Shown here: one piece after another, positions 1-9,356 of the stretch
Layout of the letters: each line of letters opens with the position of its first letter
How positions within the stretch are numbered: the first letter of the stretch is position 1
From: Oecophyllibacter saccharovorans
GTDB lineage: Bacteria; Pseudomonadota; Alphaproteobacteria; Acetobacterales; Acetobacteraceae
Assembly: GCF_006542375.1 (NCBI RefSeq)
Contig: NZ_CP038143.1
Coordinates: 992,001-1,056,000 of the forward strand
DNA: 64,000 nucleotides
Direction: 5' to 3'
The notes under the pieces: model-generated
Told to the model about the DNA's origin: nothing
What the model saw: only the letters and a program-made list of their open reading frames with translations
Database searches by the model: none
Program-made: the position numbers and the translations under genes

Positions 1-638
1 AGTACTTAAGCAGTGCTGATACCAATAATGAATGTCTTTCCGGTAGTTCTCGTTCCGTTTCGGAGCGGATGGGCAGCGCACAGAAGAACGTTTTTATTGC
101 ATATTTTACCCATAATTCGCTCCAAAGATTCAGGAGACCTACTTTAATTGTAATTTGTATGCATGTTTTTCTGACTTGCGGAGAAATATTGAAATAAAAA
201 TGACGAATTACCTGACAATTTCCGGACATATTTTAATAAATGGGAAATGCAGGATGAAATATCCTCTTTCTCTCAAGTTCTCCGCGTGCCTGCTGATAAA
301 AGCATTTCATTTTCTTCCAATGCTGCAGGCCTGAAAGCGGAAAAAACTGAAGTGGAGAAAGAAAATCAATGGGAATTTCAGGCTGATCGGGCTCAGAATA
401 TCCCTCGGGGAACAGGGAACCCTGTCATTACTTCAGCCACGACAGATAAAATTCCGGTCGGAGCACGGACAGAACAGGCACTGAAAAAGCGGCAATTCTC
501 TGCCGGGCTAGGCAGGAAGCGGTCAGCCGGGCTGTCGAACCCCAGGATACAAGGCCCGGAGCAGGAAGCGCTGGCGGGGGTGGAAAGGGGCAGGGTAGGG
601 TGAGACAGTTGTATTTTTTCTGTCAGGAAAATTCTTTC
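1..638. other. Gene-free stretch before the MBL-fold gene
   Basis: I see no convincing gene here. The first 330 bases are clearly more AT-rich than the rest of the window, with several TATTTT and TAATTG-like tracts, as expected of a promoter region or the end of a transcript. A possible 118-codon reading frame (247-603) has no recognisable domain and a composition unlike its neighbours, so I do not call it. A weak hairpin around 50-66 (arms CGTTCCG and CGGAGCG, one G-U pair) has no U-run after it. What lies to the left of the window cannot be judged. Confidence 0.5.
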
Positions 639-1367
639 ATGGTTCCTCATTCTTCTTCCCCTGCCACTCCGGCAGGAATGGCCGCTGATACCGGTGCGGC
701 TTCCTCCAAGTCCGATTCTCTGCCCCCGCTGCAGGCGCAGAGTGTGCCGGTGACGCCGTTGCGCCAGAACTGCACCATTCTCAGTGACGGGACAGGGCAT
801 GCGGTTGTGGTCGACCCGGGCGGGGACGTGGCTCACCTCCTGTCCCTCCTGCACGGCAGGGAAGTGGAAGCCATCCTGCTTACGCACGGTCATTTTGATC
901 ATGTGGGCGGGGCGACGGCACTGCAGCGCGCGCTTTCAGAACGCCAGGGCAGGCACGTGCCGATTCTCGGCCCCGATGAAGGAGATGATTTTCTGCTGGA
1001 AAGCGCCGCCCGGCAGGGCGCGTCTCTGGGGCTGGAAGGGATGGAGAATGTCAGGCCGGACCGCTACCTGCGCCACGGTGAAACACTGAACCTGATGGGC
1101 CATGAGATCGATGTCCTGCATGTGCCCGGTCATACTCCCGGTCATGTCGTGTTTCACGACCGCAGGGCCAAACGCGTCCTGACCGGCGATACCCTGTTCC
1201 GCGGAACGGTCGGGCGCACGGATCTGCCTTACGGCAACGGGGAGGAACTCCTGTCCCATATCCATCAACGGCTGTTCACCCTGCCTGAGGAGACGGTCGT
1301 TCTACCGGGCCATGGCCTGCCAAGCACGATCGGAGAAGAAAAACGCTACAATCCCTTCTTTCAGTAA
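639..1367 (+). CDS. MBL-fold metallo-hydrolase (glyoxalase II-like)
   Basis: A 242-residue soluble hydrolase of the metallo-beta-lactamase fold, closest in layout to small glyoxalase II-like (GloB-type) enzymes that hydrolyse thioesters such as S-lactoylglutathione. The family's metal ligands are all visible: THGHFDHVGG at about residues 82-91, PGHTPGH at 163-169, GDTLFRG from 183 and PGHG at 223. I chose ATG 639 because an AGGA lies about 10 bases upstream; an in-frame GTG at 600 would add 13 residues without a clear ribosome site. It stands alone, followed by a strong inverted repeat (1377-1422). The substrate cannot be read from the sequence. Family assignment is firm and the exact reaction is inferred. 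Confidence 0.9.
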   Translation: MVPHSSSPATPAGMAADTGAASSKSDSLPPLQAQSVPVTPLRQNCTILSDGTGHAVVVDPGGDVAHLLSLLHGREVEAILLTHGHFDHVGGATALQRALSERQGRHVPILGPDEGDDFLLESAARQGASLGLEGMENVRPDRYLRHGETLNLMGHEIDVLHVPGHTPGHVVFHDRRAKRVLTGDTLFRGTVGRTDLPYGNGEELLSHIHQRLFTLPEETVVLPGHGLPSTIGEEKRYNPFFQ

Positions 1368-1376
1368 TCTCCTGCC

Positions 1377-1422
1377 TGTGACCGCTTTCACTGACTGCGC
1401 CCGTCGCGCTAAAGCGGTCACA
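1377..1422. terminator. 12-bp perfect inverted repeat after the MBL gene
   Basis: TGTGACCGCTTT (1377-1388) and AAAGCGGTCACA (1411-1422) are perfect reverse complements separated by 22 bases. The element begins 10 bases after the MBL-fold stop codon, a natural place for a transcript-end hairpin. There is no U-run on either side, so it is not a textbook intrinsic terminator. An operator for the downstream DUF192 gene is the alternative. Confidence 0.45.
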
Positions 1423-1489
1423 CCCTCCGAGATCCTGATCCTGCAGGGCCGCCTCACGCCTGTTTCCCACCTCCCGGAAAAGACAGCTC

Positions 1490-2101
1490 ATGACCAGTAC
1501 CCGTGCCCGTACCCGTACTATGGCACTTCATGCATCCGCTGCCAGATCAGCCTGCTTCCGTTCTGTTTGCAGGTGGGCAGCCCTGGGAGTTGGGCTGTGC
1601 GCTCTGGCCGTGGCGGTGGTAGTGCGCTCTGCACAGGCCCAGGAAACCCCGATCACGCAGGCGCAGCCCCCATTGCCGACAGCGTCGCTGAGCATCACGG
1701 GCCGGGACGGGACAGTGCATCACTTCACCGTCGAACTGGCGCGCACGGAGCGTGAGCAGGAAGTCGGTGAGATGTTCCGCACGCATCTCGCCCCTGATGC
1801 AGGCATGCTCTTCCTGTGGCCCACACCGCGTGAAAGCGACATGTGGATGCGCAACACGCTGATCCCGCTCGATATTGTCTTTATCAGCCAGGACCACCGC
1901 ATCCATGCCATCTCCGAAGACGCCATTCCGCGCAGTGAAGCCATCCTGAGCAGTGAAGGGCCTGTCGGCAGCGTGCTGGAACTTCCTGGCGGGACGACAG
2001 CAAGGCTGGGTATTGTCGTGGGAGACCGGGTCAGCTCCCCCGCTTATGGGACTGCGGCTCATGACGGCAGGAGCGGTCCAGCCAAGGGGCCGGGAAAATG
2101 A
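1490..2101 (+). CDS. DUF192 family exported protein
   Basis: A 203-residue protein with an N-terminal hydrophobic export segment (about residues 28-49, ending near AQAQE) followed by a DUF192 domain. Hallmarks of that family visible here are the run LARTEREQEVGEMFR, the phrase GMLFLWP, the MWMRNTLIPLDIVF core and the end motif VLELPGGTTARLGI. DUF192 proteins are small beta-barrel-like domains, usually exported or periplasmic, with no settled biochemical function. The Arg-rich extreme N terminus before the hydrophobic core suits a signal peptide or anchor. It precedes the epimerase gene by 60 bases and may share a transcript with it. Family call is firm, role unknown. Confidence 0.88.
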   Translation: MTSTRARTRTMALHASAARSACFRSVCRWAALGVGLCALAVAVVVRSAQAQETPITQAQPPLPTASLSITGRDGTVHHFTVELARTEREQEVGEMFRTHLAPDAGMLFLWPTPRESDMWMRNTLIPLDIVFISQDHRIHAISEDAIPRSEAILSSEGPVGSVLELPGGTTARLGIVVGDRVSSPAYGTAAHDGRSGPAKGPGK

Positions 2102-2161
2102 GCAGGGGCTGAAATATTTCCCCAACAACAGGCTGCCCCAATAACAGGCTGAAGGATCATC

Positions 2162-3160
2162 ATGACCGTTCTGGTCACCGGCGTGGCAGGGTTCATTGGT
2201 GCTGCTCTGGCGCGCGCTTTGCTGGCCGAAGGCGAGAACGTGATCGGCATCGATCGCCTTGGGGCCTATCCTGCCCTGGCGCGCGCCAGGCTGCAGCCTC
2301 TGCTGGCTGTTCCCGATTTTGCCTTTCACCAGTTTGATCTGGGCGGAACGCAGGAAGGTTATGGACAGGTCGAGCGCTTCATGAAGCGCCATCCGCACAT
2401 TCGCGACGTGGTTCATCTGGCAGGGCGGGGGGGTGTGCGACAATCAGGCCGGATACCGGAAAGGTTTGTGCATGATAACATCGATGCTCATACGGCCCTC
2501 CTGCAGGCCTGCCGACACCTGCCGGCGCTGCGGCATGTGGTCTATGCGTCGTCGTCAGCGGTTTACGGTCATGGTGCCCGCCTGCCCTTCGCTGAAGCCG
2601 CGCCTTTGGGGCGCCCCGGCTCTTTTTATGCCGTGACGAAGCGTACCAATGAACTGGCGGCGGAAACCTTTGCGGGTCTTTATGGTCTGTCTCTGACGGG
2701 CCTGCGTTTTTTCACCGTTTACGGGCCCTGGGGGCGGCCAGACATGGCCTGCTGGAAATTCGCCTCAGCCCTCAGGCGCGGGGAGGAGGTGACCCTCTGG
2801 CAGGACCAGGACCTGGCCCGGGATTTCACTTTCATTGATGACGTGGTGCAGGGAATAACACGCCTGCTGCGTCAGCCATCAGTGCCGGGCCGGGCACGCG
2901 TGCTCAACCTGGGAAAGGGCAGAGCGGACCGTGTGGAAACCCTCGCAATGCAGCTGGCAGACTGCCTGCACAAACCCCTGCGCCTGCGCAGAGCTCCCCG
3001 ACCGCCTGAAGATCTTTTGAAGACGGAAGCGGATCCTGCCAGCCTGGAAGCTGCCTGCGCCTGGAGGCCGACGACCCCGCTGGCTGAAGGGATAAGCCGC
3101 TTCTGCACCTGGTTTAACGGGGTGGAAGAGGCGGTTCTGCGTGTCTGGGAGCAGCCCTGA
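2162..3160 (+). CDS. NAD-dependent nucleotide-sugar epimerase/dehydratase
   Basis: A 332-residue short-chain dehydrogenase of the extended type that acts on nucleotide sugars. The NAD-binding Rossmann motif GVAGFIG is at residues 7-13, SSSAVYG at about 130-136, and the catalytic YxxxK is YAVTK at 156-160. The loop RFFTVYGPWGRPDMA and the DFTFIDDVV motif are those of the UDP-glucuronate 4-epimerase/UDP-glucose 4-epimerase group, and the full length matches the family. It probably supplies a sugar for lipopolysaccharide or exopolysaccharide, but no other sugar genes sit next to it. The stop codon abuts the ATG of the DUF3147 gene, so the two are likely translated from one message. Confidence 0.85.
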   Translation: MTVLVTGVAGFIGAALARALLAEGENVIGIDRLGAYPALARARLQPLLAVPDFAFHQFDLGGTQEGYGQVERFMKRHPHIRDVVHLAGRGGVRQSGRIPERFVHDNIDAHTALLQACRHLPALRHVVYASSSAVYGHGARLPFAEAAPLGRPGSFYAVTKRTNELAAETFAGLYGLSLTGLRFFTVYGPWGRPDMACWKFASALRRGEEVTLWQDQDLARDFTFIDDVVQGITRLLRQPSVPGRARVLNLGKGRADRVETLAMQLADCLHKPLRLRRAPRPPEDLLKTEADPASLEAACAWRPTTPLAEGISRFCTWFNGVEEAVLRVWEQP

Positions 3161-3508
3161 ATGCTTTTTGTGCTCAAGGCTGTACTTTCGGGCGTACTGA
3201 TAGCGCTGGTGGCAGGCGTTTCCCGGCGTTATCCCGGCGCAGGGGCTCTGATTGCCTCATTGCCGCTGATATCCGTGCTGGGCATGGTCTGGCTGTGGGT
3301 CGAAAAGCCGGACCGGCAACTGATGGAGACGCATGTCGGGGCAACCTTCTGGTACATCCTGCCTTCCCTGCCGATGTTTCTGCTGATTCCTCTCTGTCTG
3401 CGCCATGGCATGAATTTCTGGCTGGCCCTGGCCTGTGGCTGCCTGCTGACTGTGGTTCTGTATGTTCTTCTGGCCACTCTTGGTGCGCGTTGGGGGTTGA
3501 AGCGCTGA
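3161..3508 (+). CDS. DUF3147-like small membrane protein
   Basis: A 115-residue integral membrane protein with four hydrophobic segments (about residues 3-20, 27-46, 61-80 and 87-108), consistent with the DUF3147 family. The family signature GALIASLPLISVLGM is present after the first membrane span. Its ATG follows the epimerase stop with no gap, so translational coupling is likely, although a functional link to nucleotide-sugar metabolism is only inferred. No catalytic residues are evident. Small transporter or membrane chaperone-like roles are possible, and I assign no function. Confidence 0.75.
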   Translation: MLFVLKAVLSGVLIALVAGVSRRYPGAGALIASLPLISVLGMVWLWVEKPDRQLMETHVGATFWYILPSLPMFLLIPLCLRHGMNFWLALACGCLLTVVLYVLLATLGARWGLKR

Positions 3509-3577
3509 TTAGGCATGTCTCCTCACTGGTGCAAGTTCATGCATTCCGTTAGGGTAACGTTCTGATTTCAGGAGAAA

Positions 3578-3949
3578 ATGATGGTTGATGCCGATCCCGC
3601 CTGTCCGAAATGCCACTGTGCACATGCTTATCCTGACGGCGCCCATGGAGGCAGCCTGTGGGTCTGTCCGGAATGCGGCCATGAGTGGAATCCCGCTCTG
3701 GAGACGACTGACGCACAGGAGAATGGGGAAGGCGGCGTGCGGGATGCGGTCGGCAATCTGCTGGCAGATGGCGACAGTGTCACGGTGATCAAGGATCTCA
3801 AGATCAAGGGGAGTTCCCAGACCCTGAAGGCCGGAACGAAGGTCAAGAATATCCGGTTGAGCGATGGCGGCGGCGGTCATGACATCGCCTGCAAGATCCC
3901 CGGTGTCGGTGCCATGGACCTGAAATCGGAATTCGTCAGAAAGGCCTGA
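3578..3949 (+). CDS. yjdM: Zinc-ribbon YjdM/PhnA family protein
   Basis: A 123-residue protein with an N-terminal zinc ribbon, CPKC at about residues 9-12 and CPEC at about 29-32, and a C-terminal SH3-like KOW-type region ([25 protein letters not shown]). This is the YjdM (formerly PhnA) family, historically linked to alkylphosphonate loci by location but not required for phosphonate breakdown. Two ATGs sit side by side at 3578 and 3581. The AGGAG at 3570-3574 is better spaced for the second, so the real protein may be one residue shorter. It is a single gene with its own short upstream spacer. Confidence 0.9.
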   Translation: MMVDADPACPKCHCAHAYPDGAHGGSLWVCPECGHEWNPALETTDAQENGEGGVRDAVGNLLADGDSVTVIKDLKIKGSSQTLKAGTKVKNIRLSDGGGGHDIACKIPGVGAMDLKSEFVRKA

Positions 3950-3991
3950 TCCCGGCCCTGCGTTTCATCGGCGAGAGGAGAATCCATACTC

Positions 3992-4657
3992 ATGGATCCA
4001 GTCATGCAGGCGGTCATCGGCTTTGCGACCGCATGGGCCATCCTTATCCTCGCCCCTGGCCTGGATTTTATTTTCGTCCTGCGTACGTCATTGGGAGACG
4101 GGAAAAAGGCAGGCGTTGGGGCCGCGCTCGGCGTGGCACTCAGCATCGGCCTGTGGGGTGTGGCAGCGGCGTTCGGTCTGGCCAAGATCGTGGCCGTATC
4201 GCACCTGGCCTTCGAAATCCTGAAATGGGGCGGCGCGCTGTACCTGGCTTATCTCGGGGGCATGCTGCTTTTCAGGCCCCGTAATGTTCTGGTTGAAGAT
4301 GAGACCAAGGTCTCTCAGGAGCTGACGCGGGATCGGGCGTTGCCCTCCTCATTCTGGCTCTGGTTCCGGCGCGGCGCGGTGGTCAGCCTGCTCAACCCGC
4401 AGCTGGGCATTTTCGACCTGTCGGCCTATGCGCATGTGATGCCGCCGGACCTGGCCAATCCCGTCGCTTTCTGCCTGATGCTCACCGTGCTTCAGGTCGT
4501 GATCGTTCTGCCTTACCACCTGTTCGTAGCCCTGGTGGCCAATAAGGCAGCCGTGCTGCTCAACACGCCCTGGTTCGTCAATCTGCTGGACCGCCTTACC
4601 GGGTTGGTGTTCCTGTGGTTTGCCTACCAGCTCCTGCAGGCCCATCCGCCTGTCTGA
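3992..4657 (+). CDS. LysE-family amino acid/metabolite exporter
   Basis: A 221-residue inner-membrane protein with about six hydrophobic segments and the LysE/RhtB family opening GFATAWAILILAPGLDFIFVLRTSL, followed by the Gly-rich stretch GKKAGVGAALGVALS. Members export basic, neutral or hydrophobic amino acids or homoserine lactones by proton antiport. Substrate cannot be told from the sequence. A GAGGAG lies upstream of the ATG, a little farther than usual. The gene ends shortly before a perfect bidirectional terminator (4705-4741), which also serves the oppositely directed ohr gene. Confidence 0.9.
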   Translation: MDPVMQAVIGFATAWAILILAPGLDFIFVLRTSLGDGKKAGVGAALGVALSIGLWGVAAAFGLAKIVAVSHLAFEILKWGGALYLAYLGGMLLFRPRNVLVEDETKVSQELTRDRALPSSFWLWFRRGAVVSLLNPQLGIFDLSAYAHVMPPDLANPVAFCLMLTVLQVVIVLPYHLFVALVANKAAVLLNTPWFVNLLDRLTGLVFLWFAYQLLQAHPPV

Positions 4658-4704
4658 GCCGGTCTGTTATATGGGTATCCTGCCGACTGATAACTGACTG
4701 ACAG

Positions 4705-4741
4705 AAAAGCCGGTCTCTCTACAAAAGAGAGACCGGCTTTT
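4705..4741. terminator. Bidirectional intrinsic terminator
   Basis: A 16-bp perfect stem (4705-4720 against 4726-4741) with a 5-base loop. The stem core AGCCGGTCTCTCT is flanked by AAAA on one side and TTTT on the other, so it ends with a U-run in both directions. It lies between the convergent LysE (plus) and Ohr (minus) genes and can stop transcripts from both. Confidence 0.92.
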
Positions 4742-4780
4742 CAATTATCCCTGCGTGAGCCGGTTTTTCAGGTCCTGATA

Positions 4781-5206
4781 TCAGCTGGCCAGAGAGATGG
4801 TGGTGGAAATGTTGCCTTTGGTAGCATGGGCGTAGGGGCAGACGATTTCAGTCTTTTTCAGCAGATCCCGGGCTTCTTCAGCCGGCATGCCCGGCAGGGA
4901 GACAGAAAGGCTGACTTCAAGGCCGAATCCTCCTTCAGAGCGTGGTCCGATCCCCACTGTCGCCTCCACGGAGGTATCGGCGGGCAGAGTGATTTTCTCA
5001 TGCTGGGCCACGAATTTCATGGCGCCAAGAAAACAGGCAGCGTAACCGGCAGCGAAAAGCTGCTCGGGATTGTTGCCCTCGTCGTTGCCGCCGAGCTCTT
5101 TGGGCGTTCCCAGCTTGACCTTGAAACGTCCGTCCAGGGTTTCAGCGACACCGTCACGTCCGCCGGTGGCACGTGCGGTGGTTTTATAGACGACTTGAAT
5201 GGACAT
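4781..5206 (-). CDS. ohr: Organic hydroperoxide resistance protein
   Basis: A 141-residue thiol peroxidase of the OsmC/Ohr family that reduces organic hydroperoxides, normally using lipoylated partners. Both catalytic cysteines are present in their usual contexts, YAACFLGAM in the first half and EIVCPYAHAT near the C terminus, together with the NPEQLFAAGYA motif. I place the start at the ATG complementary to 5204-5206 because AGGAG lies about 8 bases upstream; a longer reading frame from 5251 would add 15 non-conserved residues. No OhrR-type repressor gene is adjacent. The 165 bases before opgH's end hold its promoter region. Confidence 0.95.
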   Translation of the reverse strand: MSIQVVYKTTARATGGRDGVAETLDGRFKVKLGTPKELGGNDEGNNPEQLFAAGYAACFLGAMKFVAQHEKITLPADTSVEATVGIGPRSEGGFGLEVSLSVSLPGMPAEEARDLLKKTEIVCPYAHATKGNISTTISLAS

Positions 5207-5370
5207 GGAGTGAATCTCCTGAAGGATTGGGGGTCTGAAACCCAGTAACAACCGGCTTGGGATCGTGCCGGAGGTGATAGGCTGCTGGAGATGAGCCTAG
5301 CGGGTAAACCCGTAAATGTCCCCCATGTTTTCAAGCCCTTCTTTCGTGTGCTTCTCTGCCTCCAACGAGA

Positions 5371-7533
5371 CTATTCCAGGGGTAGGGCGGCCAGCAGTTC
5401 CACCCCTTCCGCATTGGCCAGAACGGCGGATTTCTCTTTGGGAGTCAGGCGTTCCAGAGCGACCTTGAGCGATGTGCTTTCGCGCACTTTCAGCAGTCCG
5501 ACCAGCAGGGCCACGTCAATCGGATCGCCCGGCTCGCGCGGCGGGGGCAGGGCGTCCTCATGGGCGCGGCGGAGGGTGGCATTCTCCCGCAGCGCCAGGC
5601 TTGCCTCGAGAGCCGGGTCATGGTCGACATGCCCTTCCTCTTCCTCGGCCATTTTAATGATGCGCGGCGGGTGTGTTTCTTCGGGAATCAGCAGCAGTCC
5701 TGCCTTGCGCAGATCCTGTCCCATCGCGGTGCTGCCAGTGAAGGCCACCAGGGGAATGGCCAGAACAAGGCCGATCAGCACAGGCAGCATCCACAGGAAC
5801 AACGGCAGCGATACCGACCAGGCCGCCACGCTCAACGCCACGCCCAGGGCGCTGTAGATCCAGTAACGGTGCATCACTTCCTTGATCGAGACGCGCCCGT
5901 CATCGCGGTTCTGCGCTTTCCAGCCTGAATCGCGCCCCATGAGAATGGAGAGGATGCCCGATGTCTGGATCATCATGGCGATGGGCGCGATGAGACCGCC
6001 GATAAGCGTTTCAATCAGCACCGAAAGCGCCAACCGCCCGGCCCCTCCCGAGCCTTCGCGGGTGTGGCGGTCGAAACAGGCGGCGATATAGGCCAGCGCT
6101 TTGGGCGCCAGCAGGATCACCATCGTTCCGATAAACAGGTCCCGCGCCTGGATCGGGTCCACATGGGGCCAGTGGGGGAAGAGCATGCGTTTCGTGCCGA
6201 AATATTCCGGATGCGACAGCCCCGCCTGCAGGGAGATGAGAATACCGCAGAGCAGAAACAGCAGCCACAGAGGCGACATGACGTAAGAGCCGATGCCCAC
6301 CAGCATGTGGGAGCGGCTGATCCAGTGCAGGCCTTTGGTGGCCAGCAGGCGCCCGTGCTGCAGGTTTCCCTGGCACCAGCGACGGTCACGGATGGCGATG
6401 TCGGTGAGGGAGGGCGGGCTTTCTTCGTAGGAGCCGAACAGGCCAGGCACCATGTGAATGGCCCAGCCGCCGCGGCGCATCAGGGCGGCTTCCACGAAGT
6501 CATGGCTGAGAATGTGACCGCCGAAGGGGGGCTTGCCTGACAGATGCGGCAGCCCGGCCTGTTCGGCAAACGCACGGGTGCGGATCACGGCGTTGTGGCC
6601 CCAGTAATTGCCCTCCGAGCCATGCCACCAGGCGATGCCATGAGCGATCATAGGGCCGTAGATCCGCCCGGCGAACTGCTGCAGGCGGGCAAAAAGGGTG
6701 CGGCCTTCCACGATGACGGGCAGGCTCTGGATCAGCCCCACCTGGGGGTGTTTCTCCATCGCGCCGACCAGGCGCACGATCAGCCCGCCATCCATCAGGC
6801 TGTCGGCATCCAGGGTGAGCATGGTTTCATAAGCGCTGCCGAACTGGCGCACCCATTCGCCGATATTGCCGGCCTTGCGGTCGGTATTCTTCAATCGGTG
6901 GCGGTAATAGACATTCTGCGCCCAGGGTTCTCTGCACAGGTCGAGATAGGCTTTCTCTTCCTGGACCCAGAGGTCGGGATTGGTCGTGTCAGAGAGGATG
7001 AAGACGTCGAAAGCGCCCAGCTGACCGGTTGCTTCCAGACTGCGCAGCATGGCACGCAGATTGGCCATGATCTTGTCGGGCGGCTCATTATAGGTCGGCA
7101 GCAGGATGGCCGTGCGTTTTTCAAGCACAGGCAGGGGACCGTGGCGGTGAATGCCCAGCCCCAGCCCTCCGCGGCGGAGCAGGGAGACAAAACCTGCCAG
7201 TGCAGAGGTGAAGGACAGCGAGATCCAGAAACTCAGTATGGCGAACAGAATGAGGATGATCACCCCCAGGGTGCTCATGCCGAAAGAGTTGAAGACCCTG
7301 TTGAGCTTGTCGACGCTGAAAAGCGTCAGCGCCAGCGCACCGCCGAACACGAAAAGCCGCCGTGCCCACAGCCAGGCCGGGCGGGTTGGCAGCCTGCGGG
7401 GGTGGCGTCCGTGCAGATCCGGAGCGGCGTCCAGATTCTGCACCGGCATGGCCAGCGGCGCGTCAGGCGGCAGATAAGCGCGTGCACCAGGTGACGGAGA
7501 AGCGGGGGCGGGATGAGCAGTCGGATCGGTCAT
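5371..7533 (-). CDS. opgH: Glucans biosynthesis glucosyltransferase OpgH
   Basis: A 720-residue inner-membrane GT2 glucosyltransferase that builds the beta-1,2-linked backbone of osmoregulated periplasmic glucans from UDP-glucose. The N-terminal membrane spans lie around 55-120, the catalytic domain at about 140-400 and a second membrane block at about 400-640. Catalytic motifs are LDADS (241-245), HDFVEA (344-349) and RRWCQGN (384-390). It is shorter than E. coli OpgH (about 847 residues), mainly at the ends. Its ATG overlaps the opgG stop as ATGA, so the pair is translationally coupled, with opgG first. Assignment is firm. Confidence 0.95.
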   Translation of the reverse strand: MTDPTAHPAPASPSPGARAYLPPDAPLAMPVQNLDAAPDLHGRHPRRLPTRPAWLWARRLFVFGGALALTLFSVDKLNRVFNSFGMSTLGVIILILFAILSFWISLSFTSALAGFVSLLRRGGLGLGIHRHGPLPVLEKRTAILLPTYNEPPDKIMANLRAMLRSLEATGQLGAFDVFILSDTTNPDLWVQEEKAYLDLCREPWAQNVYYRHRLKNTDRKAGNIGEWVRQFGSAYETMLTLDADSLMDGGLIVRLVGAMEKHPQVGLIQSLPVIVEGRTLFARLQQFAGRIYGPMIAHGIAWWHGSEGNYWGHNAVIRTRAFAEQAGLPHLSGKPPFGGHILSHDFVEAALMRRGGWAIHMVPGLFGSYEESPPSLTDIAIRDRRWCQGNLQHGRLLATKGLHWISRSHMLVGIGSYVMSPLWLLFLLCGILISLQAGLSHPEYFGTKRMLFPHWPHVDPIQARDLFIGTMVILLAPKALAYIAACFDRHTREGSGGAGRLALSVLIETLIGGLIAPIAMMIQTSGILSILMGRDSGWKAQNRDDGRVSIKEVMHRYWIYSALGVALSVAAWSVSLPLFLWMLPVLIGLVLAIPLVAFTGSTAMGQDLRKAGLLLIPEETHPPRIIKMAEEEEGHVDHDPALEASLALRENATLRRAHEDALPPPREPGDPIDVALLVGLLKVRESTSLKVALERLTPKEKSAVLANAEGVELLAALPLE

Positions 7534-9125
7534 CAGGGCGTCCAGCGATAGAGCCAGGTTTCGGAAATCGGCCCCTTATCCGTTGCCAGCTGCGCCTGCA
7601 TCTCGCAGAGCTTTGCGTCACCGGGGGCCAGTTGGAACATGGCGCGCATGCCGTGAATGTGCGGATTGGGCAGCAGAGTGATTTTACGGATCTCACCCGG
7701 GGTGGTGTGAATGATCAGATGATAGGGCGTGTTCGGCGGAAGGGTCCTGAAGGGCGCTCCCGTGAAATCGATGACGAATTGCCGGAGTTCCGGGTGATCC
7801 ACCACATTGCCGACGCGTGTTGCCGCAACCCGGGCCAGATGCGTGGGCCAGGGCGTGTCCCAGCCCCAATACATGCGGTAGGTATAGCTGTAGGCCTGGT
7901 TCGCCTTGAGCGTCTCTTTGGGGCGCCAGAACGCAACGATGTTGTCGTTGACCTCGCTTGGAGTGGGGATCTCCACCAGATTGACGGTTCCGTCCCCCCA
8001 GTTGCCCACCGGCTCGATCCAGAGGGAAGGCCGTTTTTCGTATTTGAGAACGAGGTCTTCATAGTCATGAAAAGCCCGGCGGCGCTGCATGAGGCCGAAG
8101 CCGTAAGGGCCGGAATCGACAAAAGCACCCAGCTGCAGGTCGGTCGGATTGGTAAGCGGGCGGTAAAGCTGCTGCCCGGCACCCGTCCACATCTGCAGGG
8201 CTTCGCTGTCATGGGCCGCAGGGCGCCAGTCATCGACGTGGTCGTGATCGTTGAAATCGAAGAAATACATGCCGGTCAGGGGCGCGATCCCTGCGCCTGC
8301 AATATCAACGCGCGGATAGAACACGGACTGCACGTCGAAAAGAGTGGTGTCGCCCGGACGGATGGTGAAGCGGAACGCGCCGGTCAGTGACGGGCTGTCA
8401 AGAAGGCCGTACATGACGAGGGCATGGCTGTCAGCTGCCGGCTTTTCCAGCCAGAAGGCGCGGAAAAGCGGAAACTCCTCGCCCTTGAGGGTGCCTGTGT
8501 CCTTGGCGAAGCCACGTGCCGAAAGCCCGTAGACCTGGCCGCGTGCAGTAGCGCGGAAATAGGAGGCGCCCAGGAAGACCGCGCATTCCTGCAGATGGCC
8601 CGGATCAAAGGCATAGCGCAGCCGAAGCCCTGAAAACCCGATATCCTTGTCCACTTTCAACTTGGGGTTGCGGTACTGAAACAGGTCAGGACTGTAAGGG
8701 ATCAGGGTGGCCCTGCCGTCCTGCACCTCGTACATGTTCACGCGCGGCTTGTAGAGATAACCGCGCGGAAAGAATTCGACATCGAAGTTCAGATGGTCGC
8801 CGGCCCACAATGCCTTGGCGGGATCGTAAATAATGGAATTGAACTGGTCGAAGGACATGTCGGCCAGAACGGCGGGCAGTCCGTGTGGCGGGGCCTTGTA
8901 GGGTCGGCGTGAAAGCGCGCGCGCCAGTTCCGACACGGTTGTACTGTCGAAAGGGGTGCTGGCAGGGTCCGGCTGGCTATCGGTCTCCGGTTCTTCCTGA
9001 GCGGGAGCTTGTGACGACGGCTGTGGCTCGCCTGCTCGTGCCTGGCGGGAAGCCAGGCCCAGAACCGACAGGCTCAGGCCCGTGCCCATGCTCGCCCTGA
9101 CCAGATCGCGACGCCGAATGTCCAT
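7533..9125 (-). CDS. opgG: Periplasmic glucans biosynthesis protein OpgG
   Basis: A 530-residue periplasmic protein of the MdoG/OpgG family, needed with OpgH for making osmoregulated periplasmic glucans. The mature domain includes the family phrases MSFDQFNSIIYDP and FPRGYLYKPRVNMYEV near the start and the ALQMWTGAGQQLYRPLTNP region in the middle. I chose the ATG complementary to 9123-9125 because it gives a twin-arginine signal, RRRDLVRASMG, followed by a hydrophobic segment and a cut near ARA. A start at 9239 would bury that signal behind 38 residues. Export by Tat is known for some MdoD/OpgD and OpgG relatives. It is first in the opgGH operon. Confidence 0.94.
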   Translation of the reverse strand: MDIRRRDLVRASMGTGLSLSVLGLASRQARAGEPQPSSQAPAQEEPETDSQPDPASTPFDSTTVSELARALSRRPYKAPPHGLPAVLADMSFDQFNSIIYDPAKALWAGDHLNFDVEFFPRGYLYKPRVNMYEVQDGRATLIPYSPDLFQYRNPKLKVDKDIGFSGLRLRYAFDPGHLQECAVFLGASYFRATARGQVYGLSARGFAKDTGTLKGEEFPLFRAFWLEKPAADSHALVMYGLLDSPSLTGAFRFTIRPGDTTLFDVQSVFYPRVDIAGAGIAPLTGMYFFDFNDHDHVDDWRPAAHDSEALQMWTGAGQQLYRPLTNPTDLQLGAFVDSGPYGFGLMQRRRAFHDYEDLVLKYEKRPSLWIEPVGNWGDGTVNLVEIPTPSEVNDNIVAFWRPKETLKANQAYSYTYRMYWGWDTPWPTHLARVAATRVGNVVDHPELRQFVIDFTGAPFRTLPPNTPYHLIIHTTPGEIRKITLLPNPHIHGMRAMFQLAPGDAKLCEMQAQLATDKGPISETWLYRWTP

Positions 9126-9356
9126 GTTTGTGCCTGCCGTTCCTGTCTTGGTTGGTCCTGCTTGACCGATCTTGCCGCACGATTGCCTGTCCGGGTGAAG
9201 GAGACCGGAATCGGGCTGTTCGCACGGGGAAGAGAGCAAGCAGAGGTATTCCTAACCTGCCTTCATGCCCCGCTGAAGTGGCGACTTAGTGGCAGGGGTC
9301 TCCATAATGCGGATAAATCGGGCAGCCTGAATCCCTGCTCAAGCACCGGGCAGAGG
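9126..9356. other. Spacer between opgG start and bioD end
   Basis: About 230 bases separating two minus-strand operons. It must hold the opgGH promoter and the end of the bio transcript. I see no perfect hairpin with a U-run and no recognisable operator. Confidence 0.4.

Noticed and set aside
247-603. 118-codon frame at the left end
   Set aside because: No ribosome site or domain, composition unlike neighbours, and it runs into the MBL gene region.
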